From G965267605 sp965267605 (GTDB lineage: Bacteria; Bacteroidota; Bacteroidia; Flavobacteriales_E; Vicingaceae), in assembly GCA_965267605.1 (NCBI GenBank), contig OZ254088.1:744001-808000 (forward strand): 64,000 nt of DNA, written 5' to 3'. Below are positions 1 to 8,849 of the stretch, one piece after another. Every line of letters starts with the position of its first letter. Positions within the stretch are counted from its first letter, which is position 1. Both the position numbers and the translations under genes were made by a program. The notes below the pieces were generated by a model. The model had not been told where the DNA came from and did no database searches. It was given only the letters and a program-made list of their open reading frames with translations.

Positions 1-868
1 TTTGCCCAAAAGAATGTGCCCATAGTGAATCGCCATTTTGATTCACCTGCATGATGTACATGTCAAATTCCCCAACTGTAAAGCTCTTGGTGTTCCCACC
101 AATGACGTAATTCCCATCCTGTGTTTCGATAACACGTGTAGCATAATCATCTTGTGCACCGCCATATTGCTTAACCCATATCGTATCACCGTTAATATCT
201 GTCTTGATGATGAGGATGTCTTTGTTGGATGTTCCTGATTTGGTATAACCAACCATCACGTAGTTGCTATCCGTTGTTTCAATGATAGAGTTGATAGACT
301 CCGCACTATCAGTACCGAATGTCTTTGACCATATCAAAGATCCGTTCCCGTTTGTTTTGAAATACCATGCGTCCGTTTCCCCGTTCGTGCTGGTATGTGT
401 TTCCCCAGCGAATACATAGTTCTGCTTGGCGGTTTCTGCCGAGGAATGGATAAACTCCCAATCAGTACCACCGTACGTTCGTGTCCAAATGGTATCTCCG
501 TTTTGCGTCATCCTTATCACGTAGGCATCATATCCACCTGCACCCATGGTGTTGGTGTATCCTGCAGCAATAAGCGTTGTGTCCCACGCCAGAACGAGAT
601 CTTTTACCCATTCTGCATTTGACCGGAAGCCAAAGGTTCTTTGTGTAATGAACTCACCAGCCGAATCTACGCGAAGCATCCAGATTTCATTTCCCTGTAT
701 GCTCCATGAGCCACTGGTGCCTGCCATCATATATCCCTTGTCAGGCATCTGAACCACGTCTTGCATAATATCATAACTGGCGCCCCCATACACCTTCTGA
801 AATATGGTGTCCTGGGCATTGGTGCTCAATGCAAGAAGGAGGGTTGATATGAAAGCAAGTTTCTTCAT
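1..868 (-). CDS. Secreted repeat protein (3' end outside window)
   Basis: An open frame runs on the minus strand from ATG at 868 to the window edge without a stop, so only about 289 N-terminal residues are seen. It begins with a clear signal peptide (MKKLAFISTLLLALSTNAQ) and then shows irregular repeats of about 50 residues. The repeats recur around motifs such as YGG...D, VIETxDGNYVxxG, and a W..YGG or W...FG segment. This pattern is typical of exported Bacteroidota beta-propeller-like proteins (SBBP/delta-60-like repeats), which often end in a T9SS sorting domain; that end would lie outside the window. Its ATG overlaps the stop of the preceding DUF5723 gene (TGATG), so it is probably the third gene of a three-gene exported-protein operon. 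Function unknown. Confidence 0.75.
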   Translation of the reverse strand, partial: MKKLAFISTLLLALSTNAQDTIFQKVYGGASYDIMQDVVQMPDKGYMMAGTSGSWSIQGNEIWMLRVDSAGEFITQRTFGFRSNAEWVKDLVLAWDTTLIAAGYTNTMGAGGYDAYVIRMTQNGDTIWTRTYGGTDWEFIHSSAETAKQNYVFAGETHTSTNGETDAWYFKTNGNGSLIWSKTFGTDSAESINSIIETTDSNYVMVGYTKSGTSNKDILIIKTDINGDTIWVKQYGGAQDDYATRVIETQDGNYVIGGNTKSFTVGEFDMYIMQVNQNGDSLWAHSFGQ

Positions 869-2121
869 CAAAAATGTACGTGTGCTCTGAATTGTACACT
901 CATTCCATTGGTATACCTCGGGAGAATGATTCCTTCAAGATTGTTGGTTGCCAGATACAGATCAACGTTCTTGCCGATCCGGTTGCCGATCATAAACCCT
1001 GAGTTCAATCTCCCATATCCACCATAACTCAATGAACCGCCAATAATGAAGTGGTCATTTGGTCTGTAGTAAATACGGGTGTATATCCGAGGATTGTAAT
1101 TCACAAATAGTCTGTGGAACAACCCTACGTGGTATCTCCATTTCTCATTGATTGAGTCTGCATAGTACACGTCAAAAGTGATTGGCAGCGGGGAAGCATA
1201 CGCTCTTTGTTTGCTGATGCCTTCAATTCCACCAAGGAGCGAATCCTGTGTCATTTCCCCAAATGTGCTGTCGTTGAAGTTCAGAATATTCGTGACCTCA
1301 ATGCCATCGAAATAGATGGATGTATCAGCACTTCGAACGATGGATTTATCGTTCCAGTAAATGAACCCAATGTCTTCTACCCTGAAGTTGATCTGTCCGC
1401 GCTCTGCTAACGGGAATTCACCAAATAAGCCAACAGACGCTCCAATACCATTGAACTCCCAGAAACCAACATTGTTGGTGTCGGTCTGATTCGTGAAGTA
1501 GAGCATGGAAGCGTCTAATTCCTTTCCATCCGTTTCCGTATAGAACGTAGACCGCGGACTGTAAAACACCCTGTTCTGTTCTCCTTTGATCACGGAAAGA
1601 GTGATTCCTTCACGGTATGCAACGCTGTCAACCCATTTTGTTCTCATTAAACCAAAACGGAAACGTTGGTACCGTAGTAGGTTGAAATTGATTTGTCCGA
1701 GATCCAATGTGTCACCAGCAAACTGTTTGTTTCCTTTAAAAGCCAGGTTAAACAGCTGCCCAGGGAAGATGGCATCGAGATGCTCGTGGTTACCTACCCC
1801 CACTACGAGGGAAAGATCAGTTTGTTTTAGGAAAGTATCCAATTTGGCACTTCCGTAAATCTCGTAGTTAAGGTCCCCACCAAAGCGGTTCGAAGACCTA
1901 AGTCTTGAGGAAACATCTGAGATCAGTGTTGAATCCAGGAATTGTCCCTTGATGAATTGCCCGGCAAATCTGTTTGTAATCGCATTTGAATTGTAGGAAA
2001 GATCCACCGAAGTACCTACTTCCCAGCGATCCGTGTGTTGGAAGTGCCTGAACCCGAATTGCGCATAAAGCCCCGAGGTTTGCACGATAAGTGCAGCAAG
2101 TATGACGATGCTTCGTTTCAT
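868..2121 (-). CDS. DUF5723-like outer-membrane protein
   Basis: The 417-residue protein has an N-terminal signal peptide ending near LYAQ and a body rich in alternating hydrophobic/polar strands. It ends in aromatic-terminated strands (final residues FRAHVHF), as expected of an outer-membrane beta-barrel. Length and sequence style fit the Bacteroidota family DUF5723, whose role is unknown. It starts 1 bp after the stop of the upstream lipoprotein gene and its stop overlaps the next start, so the three genes are almost certainly co-transcribed. A lipoprotein/barrel pairing suggests an envelope assembly or surface-display role, but that is inference. Confidence 0.7.
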   Translation of the reverse strand: MKRSIVILAALIVQTSGLYAQFGFRHFQHTDRWEVGTSVDLSYNSNAITNRFAGQFIKGQFLDSTLISDVSSRLRSSNRFGGDLNYEIYGSAKLDTFLKQTDLSLVVGVGNHEHLDAIFPGQLFNLAFKGNKQFAGDTLDLGQINFNLLRYQRFRFGLMRTKWVDSVAYREGITLSVIKGEQNRVFYSPRSTFYTETDGKELDASMLYFTNQTDTNNVGFWEFNGIGASVGLFGEFPLAERGQINFRVEDIGFIYWNDKSIVRSADTSIYFDGIEVTNILNFNDSTFGEMTQDSLLGGIEGISKQRAYASPLPITFDVYYADSINEKWRYHVGLFHRLFVNYNPRIYTRIYYRPNDHFIIGGSLSYGGYGRLNSGFMIGNRIGKNVDLYLATNNLEGIILPRYTNGMSVQFRAHVHF

Positions 2122-2122
2122 A

Positions 2123-3715
2123 TCAATTCAGCCCAGCCCTGTAAGTGAAATCTCCAACAACCTTAAGATCGAGGAAGTAGTGCTCATAGATTTTGATCCT
2201 GTTGGGCGCATCTACTGTGTTCAGTTGTGTGCGGAGCATCATGTACTTCGCGTTCTTAAGTTCTTTGATCTTCCAGTTGTTTACTGGCATCTTGATGGTT
2301 GAGGATGTGGAAGCAATTACGATGTTCTGCGCATCCGTCACACCCTCCTGTATCTTCCCCTTAGAGATTAGTGTAGTAATGGGATTGTAGTTTGTGTCCA
2401 GTACAATAAGGTCTATCGTTGCATCAAAAGGAAAACCGTTGTCAGCATGCAAGGTGAAGTATCCATCCTGTATGCGGTCTAATGTATTGTCTTCCCATGT
2501 GAAATCAATCGTGTCTACCAACAGCAGTTGATTCATGGCCAGGTCCAACGGAATCTCAGTTTTCAGATTGGCTTGCAGCAAATAGTCCTGGTAGTAGAAA
2601 TCATTGCCATTCATAACATTACCCAAAGGGTTCACTTCACCTTCAATTTCGTAAACAAGGTCTGTGGGCAGGTTTTCAATGAATTGGTCTACGTTTGAGT
2701 TGTTATTGTCCAGATAAACGGTGTAAACAGAAGGGGTAACCGGTGGTGTTGAGAATGTTTTCACCGCACGGTTCATGTTAATGTTCTGTCCGATCATACT
2801 GTGGTTCAGCGCTACAGTGGTGAAGTTGTTAGAGTTGAAAGACTCCAAACGCTTTAGCTTTAGATTGGCGTCAACGCCAATACCATTGATAAACTCGATC
2901 CAGATCTTTACCTGATCCAGATCCAGTGAACCGCCAGCCACTTTCTTGAGAAAGCTGAACTTCTCGGATTCGGGTCCAATATCAATACTGTTCTTCCCAA
3001 AATAACCCTGGGCATAGTATGGTTCCAGATCCTTGAAAGCAATCTTCATGGTAACCGCATCAGATGATTGCACGGTGTAACCCGGTGAAGAAGCCGATAG
3101 TCTTGCTTGAATATCGTAATAGATAGTATTGAAATCATTCTTATTTACACCACGTAAATCCAGATCGTACCCAGCAAGGTTGAACTGTACCGTATGCGTT
3201 GTAGTCTGACCTACGGGAGCGGCAGCAATGGGTTCTGTCACATTAAAGATCACTCCGCTTTGGGTTGCGCAGGGAACACTCAGTACGAGTTCGGTAGGTT
3301 CGGGGATAGTGCTTGTAATCTCAAGTTCCAATACTCCACTAGCCACGGTAGCATAGGATAATTCTGCACCACTTAGGCCAAACTTGGTGGTTTCTGTGCT
3401 TAGGTAAATAGGTTGCCCTGGCCCAACATTCAGACCATTGATTAAGGCCGCTGATTTAACTATTGAGGTGTCCGGAAGAACGAACAGCTCATCCGTGTTC
3501 ATTGTGTAGATTGGGTTGTTGTACGCAATGACTACGGATCCGTCCGCAGTGTCAATCGTATACAGTGTATCCCCAATGTCATCTATAGTAAGCCTCGTCT
3601 TAACCACAGGAGTTAATACATCCACGTCCCAGGATGGGCCATTGAACTTCTTCCGGCAAGACCAGAGCCCAGCCACAAGCAATACGGAGACCAATAGAAT
3701 TGCGCGATTACGCAT
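2123..3715 (-). CDS. Exported lipoprotein of unknown function
   Basis: About 530 residues with a hydrophobic leader followed by a lipobox-like LWSC and then basic residues, so it is predicted to be a lipoprotein. The body is rich in beta-strand-like segments and Asn/Thr/Asp, and I recognise no catalytic motif. I chose the ATG at 3715; a TTG three codons upstream (3724) is also in frame, but it sits directly on a TAACTTTG string that resembles a -7 box. It heads the operon with the DUF5723 protein and the secreted repeat protein. Similar large lipoproteins commonly sit beside DUF5723 genes in Bacteroidota, which supports a joint envelope role without defining it. Confidence 0.65.
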   Translation of the reverse strand: MRNRAILLVSVLLVAGLWSCRKKFNGPSWDVDVLTPVVKTRLTIDDIGDTLYTIDTADGSVVIAYNNPIYTMNTDELFVLPDTSIVKSAALINGLNVGPGQPIYLSTETTKFGLSGAELSYATVASGVLELEITSTIPEPTELVLSVPCATQSGVIFNVTEPIAAAPVGQTTTHTVQFNLAGYDLDLRGVNKNDFNTIYYDIQARLSASSPGYTVQSSDAVTMKIAFKDLEPYYAQGYFGKNSIDIGPESEKFSFLKKVAGGSLDLDQVKIWIEFINGIGVDANLKLKRLESFNSNNFTTVALNHSMIGQNINMNRAVKTFSTPPVTPSVYTVYLDNNNSNVDQFIENLPTDLVYEIEGEVNPLGNVMNGNDFYYQDYLLQANLKTEIPLDLAMNQLLLVDTIDFTWEDNTLDRIQDGYFTLHADNGFPFDATIDLIVLDTNYNPITTLISKGKIQEGVTDAQNIVIASTSSTIKMPVNNWKIKELKNAKYMMLRTQLNTVDAPNRIKIYEHYFLDLKVVGDFTYRAGLN

Positions 3716-3768
3716 AACCTTCAAAGTTACTAAAAATTAATGCCTCAAAGCCTTGCTAATGCTGCGAT

Positions 3769-5070
3769 TCATGACCGGTCACTATCGCCATTCCAATCGT
3801 ACTTATCCTTCCACAGCCGGGTAAGTCTGGATTTGAAGTCTTCCTCTCGTTTATTGTTGCCGGGCTGATAGAATACCGATCCTTCCAGACCTTCAGGGAG
3901 AAACTCCTGCTCAATGAAATTTTCCGCACCCTCGTGAGAATATTGATAGTTCGAACCGTAGTTAAGATCTTTCATCAATTGGGTTGGTGCATTGCGCAAA
4001 TGAAGCGGCACTCCAAGGTTGCCCGTATTCTTTACGGCCTGTTGCGCTTCCTTGATGGCCAGATACGATGCATTGCTCTTTGGTGAGCAAGCCAGATAAA
4101 TGGTGGCTTGACTCAAAATGATGCGTGACTCTGGCCAGCCGATCACATTTACTGCATTGAAACAGTTGTTAGCGATAACCAACGCGGTGGGATTGGCATT
4201 GCCAATGTCTTCTGAAGCAAGTATGATCAATCTTCTGGCAATGAACTTCGGGTCTTCGCCTCCTTCCACCATTCTAGCCAACCAATAAATGGCAGCATTG
4301 GGATCACTACCTCTAATGGATTTGATGAAAGCAGAAATGATATTGTAGTGTTCTTCGCCTGTTTTGTCATAACGAACGAACGTGGTCTTGGCCACTTCCT
4401 CCACCAGATCATTGTCGATCTCATGGCTGTCTCCTTGAAGCTGATCTACGCACAGTTCAACCAGATTCAGCATGCGTCTCGCATCTCCAGAGGCATATTT
4501 GTAAAGCGATTCCTTCTGTTTGAACACAGGAGCCTTGTCGCTCAGCCACTTATCTTTCTTAACAGCCAAATCGATCAACTCATCCAACTGCTCTGTATTG
4601 AGTGATTCAAGGGTGTATACCTGGCACCTGGATAGCAATGCAGGAATAACCTCAAAGGAGGGATTCTCGGTGGTTGCACCAATAAGCGTAATGGTTCCAT
4701 TTTCCACTGCGCCCAGTAAGGAGTCTTGTTGCGATTTGCTGAACCGGTGTATTTCATCAATGAACAAGATCGCGCTTGTGCCTTCAAATAGCCCACCTTT
4801 CCCAGCTTTGTCGATGACCTCCCGAACATCTTTAACTCCGCTATTGATTGCACTTAACTGGTAGAATGGTTTGTCAAGTGTTTCTGCAATGATCCTTGCC
4901 AACGTGGTTTTACCTACTCCCGGAGGTCCCCACAAAATGATGGATGGTATACGTCCGCGCTCAATACTCTTGGTAATGATTTGCCCTTCTCCAACCAGAT
5001 GATCCTGGCCCACATATTCATCCAGATTCTGCGGTCTAACGCGCTCAGCCAGTGGTCGATCGTGCTGCAT
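3769..5070 (-). CDS. rarA: Replication-associated recombination protein A (AAA+ ATPase)
   Basis: The 433-residue protein matches RarA/MgsA/WRNIP1 over its full length. It starts with PLAERVRP.NLDEYVGQ, has Walker A GPPGVGKT at residues 48-55, Walker B LFIDE near 101-105 followed by IHRFSKSQQD, sensor 1 IGATTENPSFE, and C-terminal VHLRNAPT.LMK.L.YG. RarA acts at stalled replication forks as a clamp-loader-like tetramer interacting with SSB. The chosen ATG lies inside the 3' end of the response-regulator gene (26-bp overlap), and this start gives the normal family N-terminus. It is the last gene of a kinase/regulator/rarA unit. Confidence 0.95.
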   Translation of the reverse strand: MQHDRPLAERVRPQNLDEYVGQDHLVGEGQIITKSIERGRIPSIILWGPPGVGKTTLARIIAETLDKPFYQLSAINSGVKDVREVIDKAGKGGLFEGTSAILFIDEIHRFSKSQQDSLLGAVENGTITLIGATTENPSFEVIPALLSRCQVYTLESLNTEQLDELIDLAVKKDKWLSDKAPVFKQKESLYKYASGDARRMLNLVELCVDQLQGDSHEIDNDLVEEVAKTTFVRYDKTGEEHYNIISAFIKSIRGSDPNAAIYWLARMVEGGEDPKFIARRLIILASEDIGNANPTALVIANNCFNAVNVIGWPESRIILSQATIYLACSPKSNASYLAIKEAQQAVKNTGNLGVPLHLRNAPTQLMKDLNYGSNYQYSHEGAENFIEQEFLPEGLEGSVFYQPGNNKREEDFKSRLTRLWKDKYDWNGDSDRS

Positions 5071-5428
5071 GGTTCAGAAGCTCTTTAATGGTTGCCAACA
5101 GAATTTGCGGCTCCACTGGTTTCCCCAGAACAGAAGAGATGTCGATACCTTTTACCATTTCATGCACTGATGCGCGAGAATTACCTGTGGTAAAGATGAT
5201 TGGGGTTGAACCAGCATCGCGTATGAACTTTGCAGCGTCCACTCCACTTGAAGCATCCTTGAGTTGTAGATCCATTAGTACGATATCCACTTCGTTCTCT
5301 TCGTACTGTTCAATAGCTTCTTCTGCAGTGGTTGCGCAGCCCACGATCTCGTGTCCATCCTTTTCAAGCACTGCCGAGTATGAAGCTGAAATGATCAGTT
5401 CGTCCTCAACAATCAAAATCCTACTCAT
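5045..5428 (-). CDS. Single-domain response regulator
   Basis: A 127-residue CheY-like receiver with nothing attached. The acidic pocket is in VEDE near residues 8-10, the phospho-acceptor is D53 in VLMDLQL, the switch Thr lies in IIFTTG (about 80-81), and the conserved Lys is K103 in LGKPVE. With no output domain it must act by protein contact or as a phosphorelay intermediate. Its start overlaps the 3' end of the HisKA_2 kinase gene by 8 bp, so the two are very likely partners. The 3' end in turn contains the rarA start. Confidence 0.9.
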   Translation of the reverse strand: MSRILIVEDELIISASYSAVLEKDGHEIVGCATTAEEAIEQYEENEVDIVLMDLQLKDASSGVDAAKFIRDAGSTPIIFTTGNSRASVHEMVKGIDISSVLGKPVEPQILLATIKELLNHAARSTTG

Positions 5429-6791
5429 CCTCTTTCACCGCAAACTTTACGCTACAAGATAGCCCATTATCAGATTCAAACGACAGCGTTCCAGAAAGTT
5501 GATTAACCAGCGAGTTTACAATCGTGAAGCCAGTAGAATTTGAGTTCTCAATGCTTTGGCCGTTCTCAAATCCTTGTCCTGAGTCTGCAACGGTAAGCAC
5601 ATAATGTCCATTCTCCTTTTTAAAGGTCACGTTGATCTCGCCATTTTCTCCCACCTTAAATGCATGCTTATAAGCATTGGTAACGAGTTCATTCAGTATC
5701 AATCCACACGGAATTGCATATTCCAGATCAAGTGAAACAGGGTCACCTTCCACGGTAACCGTAACGGCATCTTTTTTCTGATTAAAAGAATCCTTGATGG
5801 TTACTAACAGTCTGTTCGCATAATTCGCGAAGTTGATGTCGCTGAGCGATTCATTCTCGTACAACATCTCATGTACCATAGCCGTAGATTTGATTCTCGA
5901 CTGACTATCATTTAACGCACGTTTTACTTCCTCACTGTCTGTATTTACAACCTGTAGGTTAAGCATGCCCGATATAACAGCAAGATTGTTCTTTAACCTA
6001 TGGTGTATTTCCTGTAGAAGGATCTCCTTTTCATTCAAAGTATCTTTCAGCTTTTGCTCCTTCAGCATACGTTCTGTAATGTTGCTGGCGAAGATGGAGA
6101 TACCGGTTATCTCATCACCAGACACAATAGGGTTATAGAACGATTCAACGTAACCCGGACTTCCGTCTGGATAAAAGAACTCTTCAGTTATTTTCCTTCG
6201 GTTTCCAGCCAGCACGTCAGGATAGATCTCCAGTACCTTTTCATGATCTCTGGGATCCAGTATTTCGAGTACAGACATTCCGGTGGTCATTTCTACACCT
6301 CTTTGGGCAACTATGGCTCGCAATGCTTCATTGAACTGTATGATGTTATAGTCCTTGTCGATGGAAAGGATCATATCGTCAGTGTTCTGAATGATCGCAT
6401 TGAGCTCCGCTTCTTTTTGCATCAAAGCCGATCGTTCCTCTAGAGATCGACTTAGATCCCTGCTGTTTGAGAAATAACCGATGGGCACACCGTTTTCATC
6501 ATACACAAGCCATACCGTCAGCAATGCGGTGAACGTGGTATCATCCTTTTTTCTTTGGATTAGTTCACCGCTCCAGCCACCTTTTGTAGTAATGTCATTT
6601 ACAATCTCGTCTGTGTTGAGGGTAAGGTGAGAGTTGAAAATATCAACGTGTTGACCAATCAATTCCCCGGTTTCGTAACCATAAAGTTCGTCAGCGGCTT
6701 GATTGGTGAATTCTACAATTCCTTCAAGGTTCGCATAGACGATGGGACTCCACCCATTGCGAACGATCTGTTCTAATACGAGTTGGTTCAT
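5421..6791 (-). CDS. PAS-PAS HisKA_2-type sensor histidine kinase
   Basis: About 456 residues, apparently cytoplasmic, with no membrane segment. The N-terminal PAS domain (about residues 8-115) begins WSPIVYANLEGIVEFTN; a second PAS (about 130-240) contains DMILSIDKDYNIIQFNEA. The phosphorylation helix EIHHRLKNNLAV (His 263/264) marks the HisKA_2/HWE-like class and is followed by an ATPase domain with CGLILNELVTNAYKHAF and DSGQGF. I prefer the ATG at 6791; an upstream in-frame start at 6845 would add 18 residues of non-PAS sequence and crowd the divergent exonuclease promoter. It is the likely partner of the receiver protein that follows with an 8-bp overlap. Confidence 0.88.
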   Translation of the reverse strand: MNQLVLEQIVRNGWSPIVYANLEGIVEFTNQAADELYGYETGELIGQHVDIFNSHLTLNTDEIVNDITTKGGWSGELIQRKKDDTTFTALLTVWLVYDENGVPIGYFSNSRDLSRSLEERSALMQKEAELNAIIQNTDDMILSIDKDYNIIQFNEALRAIVAQRGVEMTTGMSVLEILDPRDHEKVLEIYPDVLAGNRRKITEEFFYPDGSPGYVESFYNPIVSGDEITGISIFASNITERMLKEQKLKDTLNEKEILLQEIHHRLKNNLAVISGMLNLQVVNTDSEEVKRALNDSQSRIKSTAMVHEMLYENESLSDINFANYANRLLVTIKDSFNQKKDAVTVTVEGDPVSLDLEYAIPCGLILNELVTNAYKHAFKVGENGEINVTFKKENGHYVLTVADSGQGFENGQSIENSNSTGFTIVNSLVNQLSGTLSFESDNGLSCSVKFAVKEDE

Positions 6792-6860
6792 AGTAAGTCG
6801 GCAGATAGATGGCGCCAAAGGTAAATGAATTATCTTGCTCAACACTATTGATGATTGAAC

Positions 6861-7625
6861 ATGAAACTGGTTAGCTGGAATGTTAATGGCCTACGTGCCA
6901 TCATGAAAAAGGACTTCATTGAATCCATGAAGTCTATCGATGCGGATGTGTTGTGTTTGCAGGAAACCAAGGCGCAAGACGATCAGGTGATGGAAGCATT
7001 ATTTGAGATTACTGGCGAATACGATGTATATGTGAATTCAGCTGAGCGGAAGGGATATTCTGGAACTGCCATGATCTGCAAGAAGGCACCTGCGAGTGTT
7101 GTTTCTGACATTGGTGTAAGTGAACATGATACAGAAGGACGGGTATTGACAGCTGATCTTGGAGATTACTATTTGATCAATACTTATGTCCCAAATTCTG
7201 GAAATGGTTTGGTTAGACTGGATTACAGAATGGACTGGAACAAGTCGTTGTTTGACCACATGAAGAAGCTTGAGCAAGAGAAGCCTGTAATTCTTTGCGG
7301 TGACTTGAATGTTGCACATCAACCCATTGATCTGGCGAATCCTAAATCGAATTACAACAAGACCGCTGGTTATACCCAGGATGAAATAGACGGACTTACC
7401 TATTACCTGGAAAATGGGTTTGTTGATTCATGGCGGGCGCAACATCCGGAGGAGGTGAAATACAGTTGGTGGAGTTATCGGTTTAATTCACGAGCTAAGA
7501 ACGTAGGATGGAGGCTTGATTATTTTCTCGTTTCCAATTCTTTAATGGATAGGGTAGTCGAAACGGATATTCTTAACGACTATCACGGGTCTGACCATTG
7601 TCCTGTGGTCTGTGAAGTTAATTGA
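6861..7625 (+). CDS. xth: Exodeoxyribonuclease III (AP endonuclease)
   Basis: A 254-residue endonuclease/exonuclease/phosphatase-fold enzyme of the ExoIII family. It starts MKLVSWNVNGLRA, has the metal-binding Glu in LQETKAQ (E35), the catalytic GDLNVAH segment, WWSYR, GWRLDYF and the terminal SDHCPV with the catalytic Asp-His pair. It repairs abasic sites by cutting 5' of the lesion. A TTG two codons upstream (6855) is in frame, but the ATG is the canonical family start. It is transcribed divergently from the PAS kinase, and its stop overlaps the convergent AlbA_2 gene by 8 bp. Confidence 0.95.
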   Translation: MKLVSWNVNGLRAIMKKDFIESMKSIDADVLCLQETKAQDDQVMEALFEITGEYDVYVNSAERKGYSGTAMICKKAPASVVSDIGVSEHDTEGRVLTADLGDYYLINTYVPNSGNGLVRLDYRMDWNKSLFDHMKKLEQEKPVILCGDLNVAHQPIDLANPKSNYNKTAGYTQDEIDGLTYYLENGFVDSWRAQHPEEVKYSWWSYRFNSRAKNVGWRLDYFLVSNSLMDRVVETDILNDYHGSDHCPVVCEVN

Positions 7626-8304
7626 TACTTACCCGGCCCAACTGATCCTGATTGCTTAGAGCGTAGAGGTATTTGCCATCTACAATATCGTACCCTATGA
7701 TCTCCCAGCGAAGCAGCAATGCCAGCAGGTGGACCATTCTGTTACTTTGAATTCCTGTTCCCTTAACCGCCTGCATGAATGAGAATGTATCTCTTTCTCT
7801 CATAAAGGAAAGGAAGTTCCTTTCTGCCTCCGAGATGTGTAACGATGAATTGATCTCCTTGCGTTGCATTTTCCATGCTGTGATGATTACGTCATTGGCT
7901 TTGAAGTTATTGTCATCAAAACGTATATAAGGAACTAGCTTGCCATCTTCATTTTTTACGGCATGGGGTCTTAGTTTGGATGGAGAGACTTTGATTTCCA
8001 ATACATCCTTATCCTGGATGCGCCAAACCTGACTATCGAATTGAATTTCGGGAACACAGTACAGCTCTGCTGCTGATTGTATCATATAGAATTCTTCATC
8101 GTCTGAAATACCGCTGATCTTTCCGTTATCCTTGATTCCTATCAGTAACCTACCCCCATCTGTGTTGGCAAAAGCACACAGGCTTCTGGCGATCCTGCGT
8201 GTATCGGAAATATTGTATTTGAAATCCTGTTGTTGGTGTTCGCCTTGTGTGAGCATTCCCATGAAGGTAGCCTCATCCTCGGAATATTTTAGACTCTCCT
8301 TCAT
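7618..8304 (-). CDS. AlbA_2 (Schlafen-like) domain protein
   Basis: The 228-residue protein carries an AlbA_2 domain at about residues 18-140. Diagnostic segments are GEHQQQDFKYNI (E-x-DFK entry motif), SLCAFANTDGGRLLIGI-DNG-I-GI, and a later PY-R..... segment. The C-terminal 80 residues are helical and may be a winged-helix-like tail. AlbA_2 proteins are usually annotated as putative DNA binding/transcriptional regulators; the true function is poorly defined. It is monocistronic, convergent with xth, and its upstream region carries AT-rich TACGTA-containing sequence. Confidence 0.8.
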   Translation of the reverse strand: MKESLKYSEDEATFMGMLTQGEHQQQDFKYNISDTRRIARSLCAFANTDGGRLLIGIKDNGKISGISDDEEFYMIQSAAELYCVPEIQFDSQVWRIQDKDVLEIKVSPSKLRPHAVKNEDGKLVPYIRFDDNNFKANDVIITAWKMQRKEINSSLHISEAERNFLSFMRERDTFSFMQAVKGTGIQSNRMVHLLALLLRWEIIGYDIVDGKYLYALSNQDQLGRVSIN

Positions 8305-8442
8305 TTTATGCGTAAATAATAAATACGTAAGTATTAGTTATTAAATACTGTTAAAAGTGCTTATTGCGAAATAAAATATCAAAAAACTGTAACCTTTACG
8401 AAAATCATCCCGTAAACTTATTTGAAAGCCAAACCGAAAGCC

Positions 8443-8676
8443 ATGAAGAGTCGTCATCAACCAGTCCTCATAGTCTTAGGGGTGAATTTAGTATTCCATC
8501 TTATTCTATGTCTATTGTTCCTTATAGACCCAGGGGCTACCACCAGTACAAGTGTAAACAGTGCTGGTGAGCATCAAGTTCAACAAAAGATCAAAAAAAT
8601 TGCTTCTGTATCGCCAGGCAACCTTGTTAATCAGGGTGGGGGTGCAATCCTGACGGTGCAGGAGCATAACACATAA
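8443..8676 (+). CDS. Small predicted single-pass membrane protein
   Basis: A 77-residue frame from ATG 8443 (a TTG at 8422 would add 7 residues). After MKSRHQP there is one strongly hydrophobic stretch (VLIVLGVNLVFHLILCLLFL) and then a polar Ser/Gln/Asn-rich tail of about 50 residues. The profile of basic N-terminus, one membrane helix and polar tail looks real, but I recognise no family. It stands alone between the divergent AlbA_2 gene and the LuxR-type regulator's terminator. It could be a non-coding frame that happens to be open. Confidence 0.4.
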   Translation: MKSRHQPVLIVLGVNLVFHLILCLLFLIDPGATTSTSVNSAGEHQVQQKIKKIASVSPGNLVNQGGGAILTVQEHNT

Positions 8677-8797
8677 TCAATTCAACCAGGTATGTAAAGA
8701 TGAGTAGTAGCAGGGGAGTGTTCTCAGAATCCGGATAACTTTTTCATAGTAATGTGCAGATACAGGTGGTTCCTTTAATTAACCAGATTCGAGAGCA
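8677..8797. other. Intergenic stretch, nothing recognised
   Basis: About 120 bp between the small membrane ORF and the terminator. No frame, repeat or RNA structure that I can support. Confidence 0.4.
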
Positions 8798-8828
8798 TTA
8801 AAAAGGCAAGGATGAAAATCCTTGCCTT
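8798..8828 (-). terminator. Rho-independent terminator of the LuxR-type regulator operon
   Basis: A perfect 11-bp inverted repeat AAGGCAAGGAT (8803-8813), GAAA loop, ATCCTTGCCTT (8818-8828). Read on the minus strand, the stem is followed by a T run (8798-8804 complement), so it terminates the leftward operon ending at 8850. Confidence 0.85.
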
Positions 8829-8849
8829 CCTTATTTCATGCTACTATAT

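Noticed and set aside
38..752. Several plus-strand frames in the first 750 bases
   Set aside because: They are antisense to the secreted repeat protein, whose minus-strand frame has a signal peptide and regular repeats.
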